Shown: positions 1 through 10,665, counted from the stretch's first letter. The stretch is DNA of 63,456 bases from JANSWP01 sp041941305 (GCA_041941305.1 JBGTQJ010000057.1:1-63456); one strand, 5' to 3'. The notes: generated by a model from the letters alone, not told the origin. Program-made: numbers and translations.

Positions 1-3000
1 ATCTATCGTAGGCGGAGTAGAATCTTCTACAGTCAAAGTCGCAGAAGTCGTGCTTGAATTTCCACAATCATCTGTTGCTGTAAAGATGACTGTTGCGCTG
101 CCGCTTGCACCGCAACCATTGCTCGTACTTGAATAATCATTGGTCCAGGTCACCTCACTGCATATATCTGATGCATCTGCACCACCATTATTGGCTAACC
201 AACTGGCAATTGCTGCTGCCTGGTCTGCTGTGCTACAATTGATAGTCGTGTCTTGAGCCTGGGTCGTTATTGTTGGGTCTGTGGTATCCTGAATGGTAAA
301 GGTCGCTGAAGTGGTATTGGAGTTTCCACAATCGTCTGTCGCGGTGAAAGTGACTATCGCTGAACCCGTTTCGCCACATAAATCACTCAATGCAGTAAAA
401 TCATTCGTCCAGGTCACGGAGGAACAATCATCAGAAGAACTCGCTCCGCCTTGAGAGTTGAGCCAATTATTCAATTCTGTGGTGTTTCCTGCTCCATCAC
501 ATTCTACGGTTTGGTCGGAAGCATTCACATCAATGGTTGGTTCTGTAATATCCTGAACAGTCAAAACAGCAGAAGTTGTGCTTGAATTGCCACAATCGTC
601 AGTCGCAGTGAAGGTTACAGTAGCAGTTCCGCTTGCTCCACAGCCATTGGAAATGTCGGTGTAGTCATTTGTCCAGGTCACTCCACTACAAACATCCGTG
701 GCTGTAGCTCCCCCATTATTTGCCAGCCAACTGGCAATCGCTGCTGCTTGATTGGCTGTGTTACAATTAATTGTCGTGTCCTGAGCTTGGGCAGTTATCG
801 GTGGATTGGTTGTGTCTTGAATGGTAAAGGTCGCTGAAGTGGTACTTGAATTTCCACAATCGTCTGTAGCGGTGAAGGTCACTGTTGCAGCACCTGTTTC
901 GCCACATAAATCACTCAAGCCTGTGAAATCATTCGTCCAGGACACCGAAGAACAAGGATCAGTAGCAGAAGCGCCTCCTTGAGCATTTAGCCAGTTGTTT
1001 AATTCTGTGCTATTGCCCGCTCCATCACATTCTACGGTTTGGTCGGAAGCATTCACATCAATAGTAGGCGGAGTAGAATCTTCTACAGTCAAAGTCGCAG
1101 AAGTCGTGCTTGAATTACCACAATCGTCTGTCGCGGTGAAGGTTACGACCACATCTCCACTAGCGCCACAACCATTGCTAATGTCTGTATAATCATTGGT
1201 CCAGGTCACATCTGAGCAATCATCTGTAGCTGTTGCTCCCCCATTATTATTCAGCCAGCTTGTAATCGCGGCTGCTTGATTTGTGCTACTGCAATTAATT
1301 GTTGTGTCTTGTGCTTGAAGTGTAATCGTTGGATTTGTAGTATCTTGAACCGTCAAAGTAGCCGTTCGGGTAGAAGACAATCCACAATCATCAGTTGCTG
1401 TAAAAGTGACAACTGCCGTTCCAGTCTCCCCACACAAATCGCTATAACCTGCGTAATTATTGGAATAAGTCACCCCACTACAAATATCTGAGGCAGCGCC
1501 AGTTGTACCCTGAGTCGCCAACCAGGTTGCGATTGCTCCCCCCGGGTCATTGGTGCCATCGCATTCCAAAGTCAAATCGGAGGGGTCCACGTCCCAGCTT
1601 GGAGCTGTAGTATCCTGAATGGTGAAGGTGGCTGATGAAGTGCTCGAATTACCACAATCATCTGTAGCTGTGAAAGTGACCGTCGCTGTTCCTGTTTCAC
1701 CACAAAGATCACTCAATGCTGTAAAATCATTCGTCCAGGTCACAGAAGAGCAATCATCAGAAGAACTCGCTCCGCCTTGGGAATTTAGCCAATTGTTTAA
1801 TTCTGTGGTGTTTCCATCTCCATCGCATTCTACGGTTTGGTCGGAAGCATTCACATCAATGGTTGGTTCTGTAATATCCTGAACAGTCAAAACAGCCGAG
1901 GTCGTACTGGAATTGCCACAATCGTCTGTAGCTGTGAAAGTTACGGTGGCTGTTCCGCTTGCTCCACAACCATTTGAAATATCCGTATAATCATTTGTCC
2001 AGGTCACTCCACTACAAATATCTGTTGCAGTTGCACCTCCATTATTTGCTAACCAGCTTGCAATTGCTGCCGCTTGATTAGCTGTGCTACAATTAATAGT
2101 TGTGTCTTGAGCTTGGGTCGTTATTGTAGGATTGGTCGTGTCTTGAATAGTAAATATTGCAGAAGTGGTACTGGAATTGCCACAGTCGTCAGTCGCAGTG
2201 AAGGTTACTGTTGCAGCACCTGTTTCACCACATAAATCACTCAAGCCTGTGAAATCATTCGTCCAGGTCACTGAGGAACAAGGATCAGTAGCAGAAGCAC
2301 CTCCTTGAGCATTGAGCCAGTTGTTTAATTCTGTGCTATTGCCCGCTCCATCGCATTCTACGGTTTGGTCAGAAGCATTCACATCAATAGTAGGTGGAGT
2401 TGTATCTTCTACAGTCAAAGTCGCAGAAGTGGTGCTTGAATTACCACAATCATCGGTAGCAGTGAAGATGACGACAACATTTCCACTAGCTCCACAACCA
2501 TTGCTAATGTCTGTATAATCATTGGTCCAGGTCACATCTGAGCAATCATCTGTAGCTGTTGCTCCCCCATTATTATTCAGCCAGCTTGTAATCGCGGCAG
2601 CTTGATTTGTGCTGTTACAATTAATCGTTGTGTCTTGTGCTTGAAGTGTAATCGTTGGATTTGTAGTATCCTGAACCGTCAAAGTAGCCGTTCGGGTAGA
2701 AGACAATCCACAATCATCTGTTGCTGTAAAAGTGACAACTGCCGTTCCAGTCTCCCCACATAAATCGCTATAACCTGTGTAATTATTGGAATAAGTCACC
2801 CCACTACAAATATCTGAGGCGGCGCCAGTTGTGCCCTGAGTCGCCAACCAGGTTGCGATTGCTCCCCCCGGGTCATTGGTGCCATCGCATTCCAAATTCA
2901 AATCGGAGGGATCCACGTCCCAGCTTGGAGCTGTGGTATCCTGAATCGTAAAAGTGGCAGAGCTTGTGTTGGAATTGCCACAATCATCTGTAGCTGTGAA

Positions 3001-3205
3001 AGTGACCGTCGCTGAACCCGTTTCGCCACATAAATCACTCAATGCAGTAAAATCATTCGTCCAGGTCACAGAAGAACAATCATCAGAAGAACTCGCTCCG
3101 CCTTGTGAGTTGAGCCAATTGTTTAATTCTGTGGTGTTTCCTGCTCCATCGCATTCTACGGTTTGGTCGGAAGCAGAAGTATTAATGGTAGGCGCTGAAT
3201 TATCT
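1..3205 (-). repeat. HYR-like repeat array with five-unit higher-order period
   Basis: About twelve tandem units of 263-270 bp (roughly 88-90 residues) end in the pattern TxDDCGNSSTTSAxxTxxDTT. Unit boundaries fall near 3205, 2940, 2667, 2403, 2139, 1870, 1608, 1347, 1077, 811, 550, 283 and 18. Units five apart match best: the PSWDVDPSD-type unit is at both ~2910-2935 and ~1581-1607, and the same boundary sequence recurs near 1861 and 541. This gives a ~1.32 kb higher-order repeat with two full copies and a shortened third copy. Confidence 0.85.
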
Positions 3206-6200
3206 TCAATGGTTATCGTTTGAGTATAAATTGTGGAATTGCCACAAATATCGGTTCCGGTCCAGGTTCTGGTGATGGTGTACTCGTATTGGGCACAGCC
3301 ACTTCCCTGATCATCACTTTGGTTGTAGGTGATGGTCACGTCTTCGTCATTACAATTGTCCGTTGCCGTTACAGTTGGTGGATTTGGAATAGTATCGTCA
3401 CAGTTGAGGGTAATATCTGCAGGCGTATTTACCAAAGTTGGATCTATAGTATCTTCCACATTAAGACTAACTGTTGCGGTTGCACAACAGGTACTGCCTT
3501 CGTTACAAACCTGATAGATAAAAGTATCGGTTCCACAAAAACCATTATCCGGTGTATAAGTAAATGCGCCTGTATTATCAATACTCAAAGTTCCATTATC
3601 CACATCGTCTGGAATGGTAATGACGGGGTTGGAAATGATATTGTCATTCGTTAAGACATTATCTACCAATGCATTTTCAGGACAGGTTGAATAGGTATCG
3701 TCCACAGCCCCGGGAGTATAAACAACTGTTTTGGTCGCAATATAAGATTCTACCCAGGTAGTACATGGCAATGCCCGAGCCAGGCGTTTGTATTGAGTCG
3801 TAATTGAAATAGGCCCGGGATCATAAGTTTCTGAATTTGAAGAAGGTATGTCAGTCCATCCTGCTCCGTTGTTGTATTGCCATTTGTATTCCAAAGTACC
3901 GCCGGTGCCACCGCTTGGAGGTGCGATACTATTAATTATTGCAGGGTCATAAATATCACAATCTGTCTCATCTCCATCTATGTCTCCTCCATCAGTTTTA
4001 TTTTTGACAACTGCTTTTGTTACGACGTTTGATTCTACCCAATTGGTGCATGGGTTTCTTCTAGCCAATCGCTTGTATTGTCTCGTTTGGGTAATAGTTG
4101 GTGGATCATAAGAATCAGAAGTGGCGCCTGCGATATCTGACCAGCCACTTCCCGAATTTTCTTGCCATTTGTATTCAATGGTCCCTCCCTGCCCTCCGCT
4201 CGGAGAAGTGATATTGGAAATAATAGCAGGATCAAGAGAATCACATGCTTCCTCGTCGCTGCCTATAGTTCCGCCATCTGTAAAATTATCCACAACTGTA
4301 ACGATTTCCACATTGGAAGTATCATTGCAATTATTGCCGCTTTCACTAACCAATAATTGATAATGGGTCGTTGTGGTCAAAGCAGGGGTTGTATAATTGG
4401 CACCAGTCGCACCGCTAATATTATTCCAACTGCTTCCGTCAGGGCTGCTTTGCCACTGGTAAGCTGGAGAACCGGAGCCGCCAGTTACCGTTGAGCTGAG
4501 TGTCACAATACCTCCTGTACAGATGGTATCTCCTCCCGAAATGCTCACTGAAAGTGCTCCATAAACAGTCAAATAGACCACATTGGATTCCAGCCAATCA
4601 GTACAGGGATCTCTTCTTGCCAATCGTTTCAACTGAACATTGATAGAAATAGTAGGAGGATCATAAGTATCAGAAGTTGCACCCGGAATATTTAACCACC
4701 CAGAGCCAATGTTGTATTGCCATTGATAAACGATGGTACCGCCACTTCCACCACTGGGTGAAGTGACATTTTGAATAATGTCAGGATTGAAACTTCCGCA
4801 ACTTTCCTGGTCATAACCTATAGTTCCTCCATCATCCAAATTGTAGGTATCTGTTCCTACTACAAAAGTGGCTTCCTTGGTGCAGTTTTCGGAGTCTGTG
4901 ACAGTTACGGTATAAGTGCCCGCAGCAATATTATTTCGGTTTTTAGAAGTTGGTCCATCAGACCAGGCATAATTAAAGCCAGGGGTTCCACCATTTACGG
5001 TAAGTGTAATAGAGCCATCACTTCCCCCTTCACAACTTACACTATCTACGGTTCCGGTGATGTCCAAAGAATCGGGTTCGGTAATCACAACCGTTGTGGT
5101 AGCCGTACAATCCCAAGCATCAGTTGCAGTAACCGAATAGCTTCCGGCAGCTAAATTGGTTCTATCGCCCGACACATTTGCCAAATCTGCCATTTGCTCT
5201 GCGTCTAAAGCAAAGGTGAAGTATCTAAAATCATCTATCAATCCTGAATAAAAACTGGAGGTACCTCCGCCAAAAGCAGAATTGGTATCATCCAATCCTA
5301 TTCCTCCATTCCCAGCATGAGCAACAACAGTAGAATAAGAAGCAGTAGTCGTAGTTCCAGCAATACCATCCAAATAAAGCGTAAAATTGGCATTATCAAA
5401 TACAAAAGCTACATGGTGCCACTGACCATCGGAAGGGAAAGTGTGAGTACCGGCATTAAACTGAATACCACCATTTCTAACAGCAGCCTCCAATGTACTT
5501 CCATTGAGGCGCATGGCAATTCCATTGGTACTTCCTCCTTCTTCAAAAAGAAATTGAGTACCGGAAAGGGCATTGGGTTTGATCCACATAGAAACGGAAA
5601 GCGTTGAAAAAGCCGTTTCCATAAACCCTCCATCCTGACTGTACCGAACATAGGTGGCTCCATCAAAATTGGCGGAATAGAGCCCTTCCTGAGCTGTAGA
5701 TGAGTAAGTCAAAGTTCCCAGACTGCCAGCCGTATTTTCGTGGTGGGCATTTCCAGAAAAATCATCTGTTGTATTTTCAAAAGTCCAACGTCCCTCAGGG
5801 TTCATATCACTCCAGTAATAGGCATACGCTCCAGTACCGCCGCTTGCAGTGACATCAATACTCCCTGTTTCATTTCCATAGCAATCTACGTCTGTTTCGG
5901 TGGCAGTGATATCAAAATTGTCGCAATCTGGTCGATAGCCAAAATCTACATCCAGTTTGGTTTGTCCACCTGCAACTGTAAAAGTTTCTGAACTGTGGTT
6001 CAATGGATTTTTCAAATCATAGGTTTGTTCCCAGCCTGTTGGAATGGTTCCAGTCTGGATTTTTACTTCATATGTGCCAGGCATTACATCAGGAAAGAGG
6101 TAATTGCCATTGGCATCTGTGGTATCTGTTGCCAATAAATGATTGCCATCATCGTACAATTCTACAACTACATTGGCAATCCCCGACTCTCCTCCATCTT

Positions 6201-9200
6201 GTATCCCATCCCCATTTGCGTCGTGCCAAACATAATCTCCAATGGTGGCATGTTCTGGCAAATCTTCACAGAAATATATGGCAGGAACTGAGCCACTGCT
6301 TTCCAAATAAATCTCCAGCTTACTCACATTCGTAGTATCCAAAATGATATTCTGAAAACTATTGTCTCCATAAGCATAAACTCTTTGAGATTTCATCAAA
6401 TTATTGCCGCTGTCATACAATCGAATCCTGCCTTCCACTTCTCCATAATCAATATCCAAAAATTGCAAGTAGGCAATATCAGTTGGGCTGGCAAAAGTGA
6501 AAAAAATTGAGCCGCCGTCACCATTGTCGTCGGGGTCAGCCATATTGTAATCCTCAGAAATGATCAAAGCATTGCCCAAAGGAAGGCTGTTTTCGCCTAT
6601 TTCTCCCAATCCTCCTCCTGCTCCTATTCCCGGACCTCCAAAATCTGAATTGGGAGCCCCCAGGTCGGTATCACCACCAGTAGGAGAAGCTGTATTAAAG
6701 AGCATGGGCGGATGACTCGCCGGGTTGTGTGAAGTCACCGTAATGCCCCAGGCGGAGAAATCATAGAAAACGGTGTCTCCTGCATTCATGGGGTTGCCAT
6801 AGCTGTCTTCGCTAAAATCAATGTAGGGCAAACAGGGCAAATCAATAGATTCCTGTGCTGTCGCCTGAACCGTACACCCGCTACCTGTTCGACCTGTTGC
6901 AGTCGCATTATTTACCAATGGGCCTGGGTATTCGGTACCGGGTATAATATAGTCCACATTGATTTGCTCTGATCCTGTAGCTGGCACAATCAGGCTCGTC
7001 AGAAATGCACCGGCATTGTAATTTTGGGTGATTTCTGCAGCGGATAATGCCCTGCTGTAGATGGCAGCCATTTCTGCTTCTCCCACCCAATCTCTTGCAT
7101 TTTCAGGACTGCTAATATGTTCATTGAACATAATCACTGCATGAGATACATTCCAGGAACTGAAATCACCGGAAGGATTGCTAGCACCTGTTGTAGTTGC
7201 CAAAACGCCGTCAATATAAAAATAGGCGTTTGTTCCGTCATAAGTATACACTACATGCTGAAGTGTAGGAGTGGCATTGATATAATTTCCGGTCGTTGTT
7301 AGGGTATTGATAGAATTGTTGGAGGTGCTCAGGCGCATGGTGTATTCATTGCCTTCCTGAGTCAATTGGAAGTTGCGGGTGCTGCCATCATAGGAGTAAC
7401 CTATGATTCTGGCAGGACCTCCCTGAGAATTATTGGCAGGTTTTATCCAGGCTTCAACGGTTAGTTGAGTACTTGCCATACAGGCATCGTATATTTTGGA
7501 ATCTTCATTGGGGTTGGAAGCAAAAGTTGCTCCGTCAACTGTCAAACTAGAGGCATTCCAAGTCACATCGTTTAAATCATCTATGGTTAAATCAATCGGA
7601 TTGCCCACTCCTGAAACATCAAATATGGTCGCTCCACTCCCTGCATCAAAAGTGTATAACACCTGTAAATCCGCTCCTACTCTTCCAGAAGTTCCTGAGA
7701 TATTTCCAATCTTGTCATCAGCTAAATCTACAATCAGGTCAGCACTACCGTTATTGGTTAAAGTATAGGTATAGGTTACGGTGTCGCCTACCAGAGCAGA
7801 GCTGACATTTGCCACTTTGGTCATACTTATATCTACCAAATCAACACTTAAAGTATCCGAAGCATTTAATGTGCTGCTCGTTCCGGAATCCGTACCACTT
7901 GCTGTGGCAATATTCACGATAGGTCCAGGAAGATCAGCTTGCTGAACCGTGTAGGTTTTCTGGGCGGAAATAATTTCTCCTACTTCCAAACTTGTTTTTG
8001 GAAGGGAAATACTGCCTAGTTGATCATCACTGGCAGTGAGCCCTGTAATTTGATGAGTTCCATTATTAGATAATGTATAGGTATAGGTAATCTGGTCGCC
8101 TACTTTGGCGCAATCTACATCTGCTGTTTTTTTTATGTCCAGTTCCGGCAAACAATGAACATTGGCAGAGCCTGCCCCTGAGAGATAAAGTGATTGCCCA
8201 TTCGAAGTAGGGCTTTCAACAGTAATGGTGATGGAATCAACAGACCCAGGAACATCTACTAGAGTAAAAGGTGTAAGATTTAAAGAATTGCCAACATTAT
8301 AGTTATCAATTGTAATTGTTTTGGAAACGGAACCAGCTGTAGCAGTTACCAGAGCAATTGCACCATTATTGGCAATTTCAGAAATTGGCACAACGATATC
8401 AATATTTCTTTCTCTAGAAGCAGTCGGAATTGAATAACCAAAAGAATAAGTCTCCTGATACATCCAACGGTGTACAAAAGCTCCATATGAAGCCATGTTT
8501 TCGCAATCTTCAAAAGAATAGATTACAAAAGACTCCCCTCTTTGCTCATTCGTTCCATTTGGTACTTCTATAGTATAAGACTGTGCAGGACTCATAACTG
8601 CCTGAAAATATCTGTCAGATGCACTGTTTTCAAACAGGGTATAATTGATAGTTTGGCTTTCACCTGAAGAGGAAGAAAAAGTGACTTGAGTAGGAGAGCC
8701 GGCTCCCCCGTCAAAAGTCGCTTCAAGGATGACTTTTTGAATAATAGTAGAATCAGGCATATTGATAGTATGAGGCAAATCATTTTTTATGCCTGAACCA
8801 TACATATTGACACAGGTGTTGGCATCACATTCAAATTGCCAACCTTCAGTAATAGAGGGAGGCGGTGGCGGGGGTGCAGTGACATGGCAGGCACAAGCCT
8901 CCACATCAGTTCCCTGTGGAGCAAATTCTGCAACAACAGTAACAGACTGAGTGGGAATATCAATTTTGTACAATTTATTTTTCTGCCAGGTGGTACAATC
9001 ATTTCCAGTTGTTCCAAATAGCTCTCCCGCATTGTTGAAAGTCATACCCTCAATATCGCAGGTTGGCAACACAGCTACCACGGTCATTACGCCTGTTTCG
9101 GTATCAATTTTTACAATATTGTCCTGATTGGAACCACCGGAAACGGTGGAAACCCCAAATAATTCATTTGTTACCGGATTGAAAGCGATGTCATCGACAT

Positions 9201-10665
9201 CCACCAAGGCACCGGTCATTTCGATATAATCAATATTTGCCCCAAATGTATGATCCATCACCAAACCGGTAGTCGGATGAATTTTTAATAAAAGATCATT
9301 GCCGCTTTCCCTTTCCGTCGCCCAAAGCAATCCGGTCTCATCATCCATAGCCAGTCCATCTACATCCGTAATACTTTTTGAACCCAAAGCTCCATCGGCA
9401 GTCCCAAATGTTGGTCCAATGCTGGTGTAAAGTCCAGTCGTCATATCTACTGTTCCCAGTTCATCTTTGTCAGCAGCATAGATGATGGTCCCGTCATAAT
9501 TCAAAGCCATGGTTTCTACCTCACCTACGCCTCCTGAGCCTACATAATTTAAATTGAAAAGGGTGGAATGCCACCAGAAAAGCTCTGCGGCATTGTCCTG
9601 GGCGATGGTCCAGCAGGTATCTGTGATTCCAGAACAAGGTACTGGCGCATTGATGATAAGATTCTCCAATTTGCAATCTACCTCTTCATCATCTGTGATG
9701 GTAATGGTTTTATTGCCATTGATGATTGGGAAAGGTCCAAATTCCTGAGAAACCGAATTGTAGGAAACATTATTGGCGGTCACATCTCCTGAAATATCAT
9801 AAGTGGTACCTAAAGCACAGCCTACCGGGTTGACGGTAAATGTCCAGGTATCATCACTGGTGTCTTCGGGCGTGTCCATATCAAAGCAATAGGTGATCAC
9901 CACTGCATCTGTTATTGTGCAATCTGCACAATCATCAAAAGTGATATGGAGTGTGGCTGCGGCAGAAGATTCGCCGTTGATGGATTCCGCAGTTCGTTCT
10001 CCCCATCCGTCAATAATGAATACCATGGAATTGTCTTCTAGCCAGCCACTTCTGTTGACAATTTCCTGTATGATAGAAGATAAATCAGGCGTTTGGTAGG
10101 TTCCATTGGTGGTCCATGCAGGGATGCTGTCCCATTCCACAACCGAGGAGGTTCTGGTTCGATTGGAAATGTTGTTGGTGGCAGTTGTAAAGGTAGGTGG
10201 ATTATCGGCGTCTTCTCCATATATAAACCATTTGACATAATCTGAATCGCTTTCATCGGCTTCAAATTCTATATAGGCACTGGATATTTGTTCTCCTTGT
10301 CCAATACTGACATTTCGAAATCGCAGCCCGACAATCTGCTCTTTGCTTCCATCATTCACTATTTCCAAATCACTATTGGTAATGTCTACTGATCCATTTG
10401 ACAAATCTTCTTCCGCATCATCACTCCCATTACTGATCTGAATAGATATACTGGTGGCCAGCAATCCCATAAATGCTTCATTTTCCTTCGCATTCGGGTA
10501 TACTTCAACCACATTCTCCCACACCGTTTTTTTGAAATCTATGAGAAGGGACCAGGCAAATCCAGTCCTGGAGATGTGAGTTTTGGTTTCTGTATTTGAA
10601 AGCAACATAAAACTCGAAATCAGTGCTCCCGCTAAGATAAGTTTAGTGTAAGTTTTCGTATGCAT
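1..10665 (-). CDS. Giant secreted multidomain repeat protein, C-terminus beyond left edge
   Basis: The reading frame is open from an ATG at 10665 to base 1 (3,555 codons), so the C-terminus lies outside the window. Seen: a signal peptide (residues 1-22), a beta-sandwich-like region (~70-230), one four-cysteine ~101-residue domain (~246-346), a YncE/propeller-like stretch (~365-590), two DUF11-type repeats (~843-940 and ~944-1270), two LamG/ConA-like domains (~998-1233 and ~1626-1832), an SdrD-B-like module (~1472-1572), two SprB repeats, Ig-like ~90-residue modules (~1936-2318), a cadherin/Big_9-like module (~2320-2400) and HYR-like repeats to the edge. Each LamG domain interrupts another module. 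The family is known as large adhesins or surface proteins exported by T9SS in Bacteroidota. A sorting domain is expected outside the window but is not seen. The start is preceded by AAGGT close to the ATG. An adhesive role is inferred. Confidence 0.9.
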   Translation of the reverse strand, partial: MHTKTYTKLILAGALISSFMLLSNTETKTHISRTGFAWSLLIDFKKTVWENVVEVYPNAKENEAFMGLLATSISIQISNGSDDAEEDLSNGSVDITNSDLEIVNDGSKEQIVGLRFRNVSIGQGEQISSAYIEFEADESDSDYVKWFIYGEDADNPPTFTTATNNISNRTRTSSVVEWDSIPAWTTNGTYQTPDLSSIIQEIVNRSGWLEDNSMVFIIDGWGERTAESINGESSAAATLHITFDDCADCTITDAVVITYCFDMDTPEDTSDDTWTFTVNPVGCALGTTYDISGDVTANNVSYNSVSQEFGPFPIINGNKTITITDDEEVDCKLENLIINAPVPCSGITDTCWTIAQDNAAELFWWHSTLFNLNYVGSGGVGEVETMALNYDGTIIYAADKDELGTVDMTTGLYTSIGPTFGTADGALGSKSITDVDGLAMDDETGLLWATERESGNDLLLKIHPTTGLVMDHTFGANIDYIEMTGALVDVDDIAFNPVTNELFGVSTVSGGSNQDNIVKIDTETGVMTVVAVLPTCDIEGMTFNNAGELFGTTGNDCTTWQKNKLYKIDIPTQSVTVVAEFAPQGTDVEACACHVTAPPPPPPSITEGWQFECDANTCVNMYGSGIKNDLPHTINMPDSTIIQKVILEATFDGGAGSPTQVTFSSSSGESQTINYTLFENSASDRYFQAVMSPAQSYTIEVPNGTNEQRGESFVIYSFEDCENMASYGAFVHRWMYQETYSFGYSIPTASRERNIDIVVPISEIANNGAIALVTATAGSVSKTITIDNYNVGNSLNLTPFTLVDVPGSVDSITITVESPTSNGQSLYLSGAGSANVHCLPELDIKKTADVDCAKVGDQITYTYTLSNNGTHQITGLTASDDQLGSISLPKTSLEVGEIISAQKTYTVQQADLPGPIVNIATASGTDSGTSSTLNASDTLSVDLVDISMTKVANVSSALVGDTVTYTYTLTNNGSADLIVDLADDKIGNISGTSGRVGADLQVLYTFDAGSGATIFDVSGVGNPIDLTIDDLNDVTWNASSLTVDGATFASNPNEDSKIYDACMASTQLTVEAWIKPANNSQGGPARIIGYSYDGSTRNFQLTQEGNEYTMRLSTSNNSINTLTTTGNYINATPTLQHVVYTYDGTNAYFYIDGVLATTTGASNPSGDFSSWNVSHAVIMFNEHISSPENARDWVGEAEMAAIYSRALSAAEITQNYNAGAFLTSLIVPATGSEQINVDYIIPGTEYPGPLVNNATATGRTGSGCTVQATAQESIDLPCLPYIDFSEDSYGNPMNAGDTVFYDFSAWGITVTSHNPASHPPMLFNTASPTGGDTDLGAPNSDFGGPGIGAGGGLGEIGENSLPLGNALIISEDYNMADPDDNGDGGSIFFTFASPTDIAYLQFLDIDYGEVEGRIRLYDSGNNLMKSQRVYAYGDNSFQNIILDTTNVSKLEIYLESSGSVPAIYFCEDLPEHATIGDYVWHDANGDGIQDGGESGIANVVVELYDDGNHLLATDTTDANGNYLFPDVMPGTYEVKIQTGTIPTGWEQTYDLKNPLNHSSETFTVAGGQTKLDVDFGYRPDCDNFDITATETDVDCYGNETGSIDVTASGGTGAYAYYWSDMNPEGRWTFENTTDDFSGNAHHENTAGSLGTLTYSSTAQEGLYSANFDGATYVRYSQDGGFMETAFSTLSVSMWIKPNALSGTQFLFEEGGSTNGIAMRLNGSTLEAAVRNGGIQFNAGTHTFPSDGQWHHVAFVFDNANFTLYLDGIAGTTTTASYSTVVAHAGNGGIGLDDTNSAFGGGTSSFYSGLIDDFRYFTFALDAEQMADLANVSGDRTNLAAGSYSVTATDAWDCTATTTVVITEPDSLDITGTVDSVSCEGGSDGSITLTVNGGTPGFNYAWSDGPTSKNRNNIAAGTYTVTVTDSENCTKEATFVVGTDTYNLDDGGTIGYDQESCGSFNPDIIQNVTSPSGGSGGTIVYQWQYNIGSGWLNIPGATSDTYDPPTISINVQLKRLARRDPCTDWLESNVVYLTVYGALSVSISGGDTICTGGIVTLSSTVTGGSGSPAYQWQSSPDGSSWNNISGATGANYTTPALTTTTHYQLLVSESGNNCNDTSNVEIVTVVDNFTDGGTIGSDEEACDSLDPAIISNITSPSGGQGGTIEYKWQENSGSGWSDIAGATSDSYDPPTITQTRQYKRLARRNPCTNWVESNVVTKAVVKNKTDGGDIDGDETDCDIYDPAIINSIAPPSGGTGGTLEYKWQYNNGAGWTDIPSSNSETYDPGPISITTQYKRLARALPCTTWVESYIATKTVVYTPGAVDDTYSTCPENALVDNVLTNDNIISNPVITIPDDVDNGTLSIDNTGAFTYTPDNGFCGTDTFIYQVCNEGSTCCATATVSLNVEDTIDPTLVNTPADITLNCDDTIPNPPTVTATDNCNDEDVTITYNQSDDQGSGCAQYEYTITRTWTGTDICGNSTIYTQTITIEDNSAPTINTSASDQTVECDGAGNTTELNNWLNSQGGASSSDDCSSVTWTNDFTALSDLCGETGSATVTFTATDDCGNSNTSSATFTIQDTTAPSWDVDPSDLNLECDGTNDPGGAIATWLATQGTTGAASDICSGVTYSNNYTGYSDLCGETGTAVVTFTATDDCGLSSTRTATLTVQDTTNPTITLQAQDTTINCNSTNQAAAITSWLNNNGGATATDDCSDVTWTNDYTDISNGCGASGNVVVIFTATDDCGNSSTTSATLTVEDTTPPTIDVNASDQTVECDGAGNSTELNNWLNAQGGASATDPCSSVTWTNDFTGLSDLCGETGAATVTFTATDDCGNSSTTSAIFTIQDTTNPTITTQAQDTTINCSTANQAAAIASWLANNGGATATDICSGVTWTNDYTDISNGCGASGTATVTFTATDDCGNSSTTSAVLTVQDITEPTIDVNASDQTVECDGDGNTTELNNWLNSQGGASSSDDCSSVTWTNDFTALSDLCGETGTATVTFTATDDCGNSSTSSATFTIQDTTAPSWDVDPSDLTLECDGTNDPGGAIATWLATQGTTGAASDICSGVTYSNNYAGYSDLCGETGTAVVTFTATDDCGLSSTRTATLTVQDTTNPTITLQAQDTTINCSSTNQAAAITSWLNNNGGATATDDCSDVTWTNDYTDISNGCGASGDVVVTFTATDDCGNSSTTSATLTVEDSTPPTIDVNASDQTVECDGAGNSTELNNWLNAQGGASATDPCSSVSWTNDFTGLSDLCGETGAATVTFTATDDCGNSSTTSATFTIQDTTNPPITAQAQDTTINCNTANQAAAIASWLANNGGATATDVCSGVTWTNDYTDISNGCGASGTATVTFTATDDCGNSSTTSAVLTVQDITEPTIDVNASDQTVECDGAGNTTELNNWLNSQGGASSSDDCSSVTWTNDFTALSDLCGETGSAIVTFTATDDCGNSNTTSATFTIQDTTDPTITTQAQDTTINCSTADQAAAIASWLANNGGADASDICSEVTWTNDYSSTSNGCGASGSATVIFTATDDCGNSSTTSATLTVEDSTPPTID
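3710..4860 (-). repeat. Three ~90-residue Ig-like repeats in the giant protein
   Basis: Three modules share the pattern GGxIxxDExxCxxxxPxII, followed by PSGGxGGT, then YxWQ and finally LARxxPCTxWxES. A separate Ig-like module, containing TICTGGxVTLSSTVTGGSG, lies between the first and second copies. They form the middle of the protein, between the SprB repeats and the HYR-like array. Confidence 0.65.

Noticed and set aside
1..10665. Frameshift or broken gene in the left giant protein
   Set aside because: The frame read at the 5' end and the frame at base 1 agree, and domains continue in register, so no disruption is evident.
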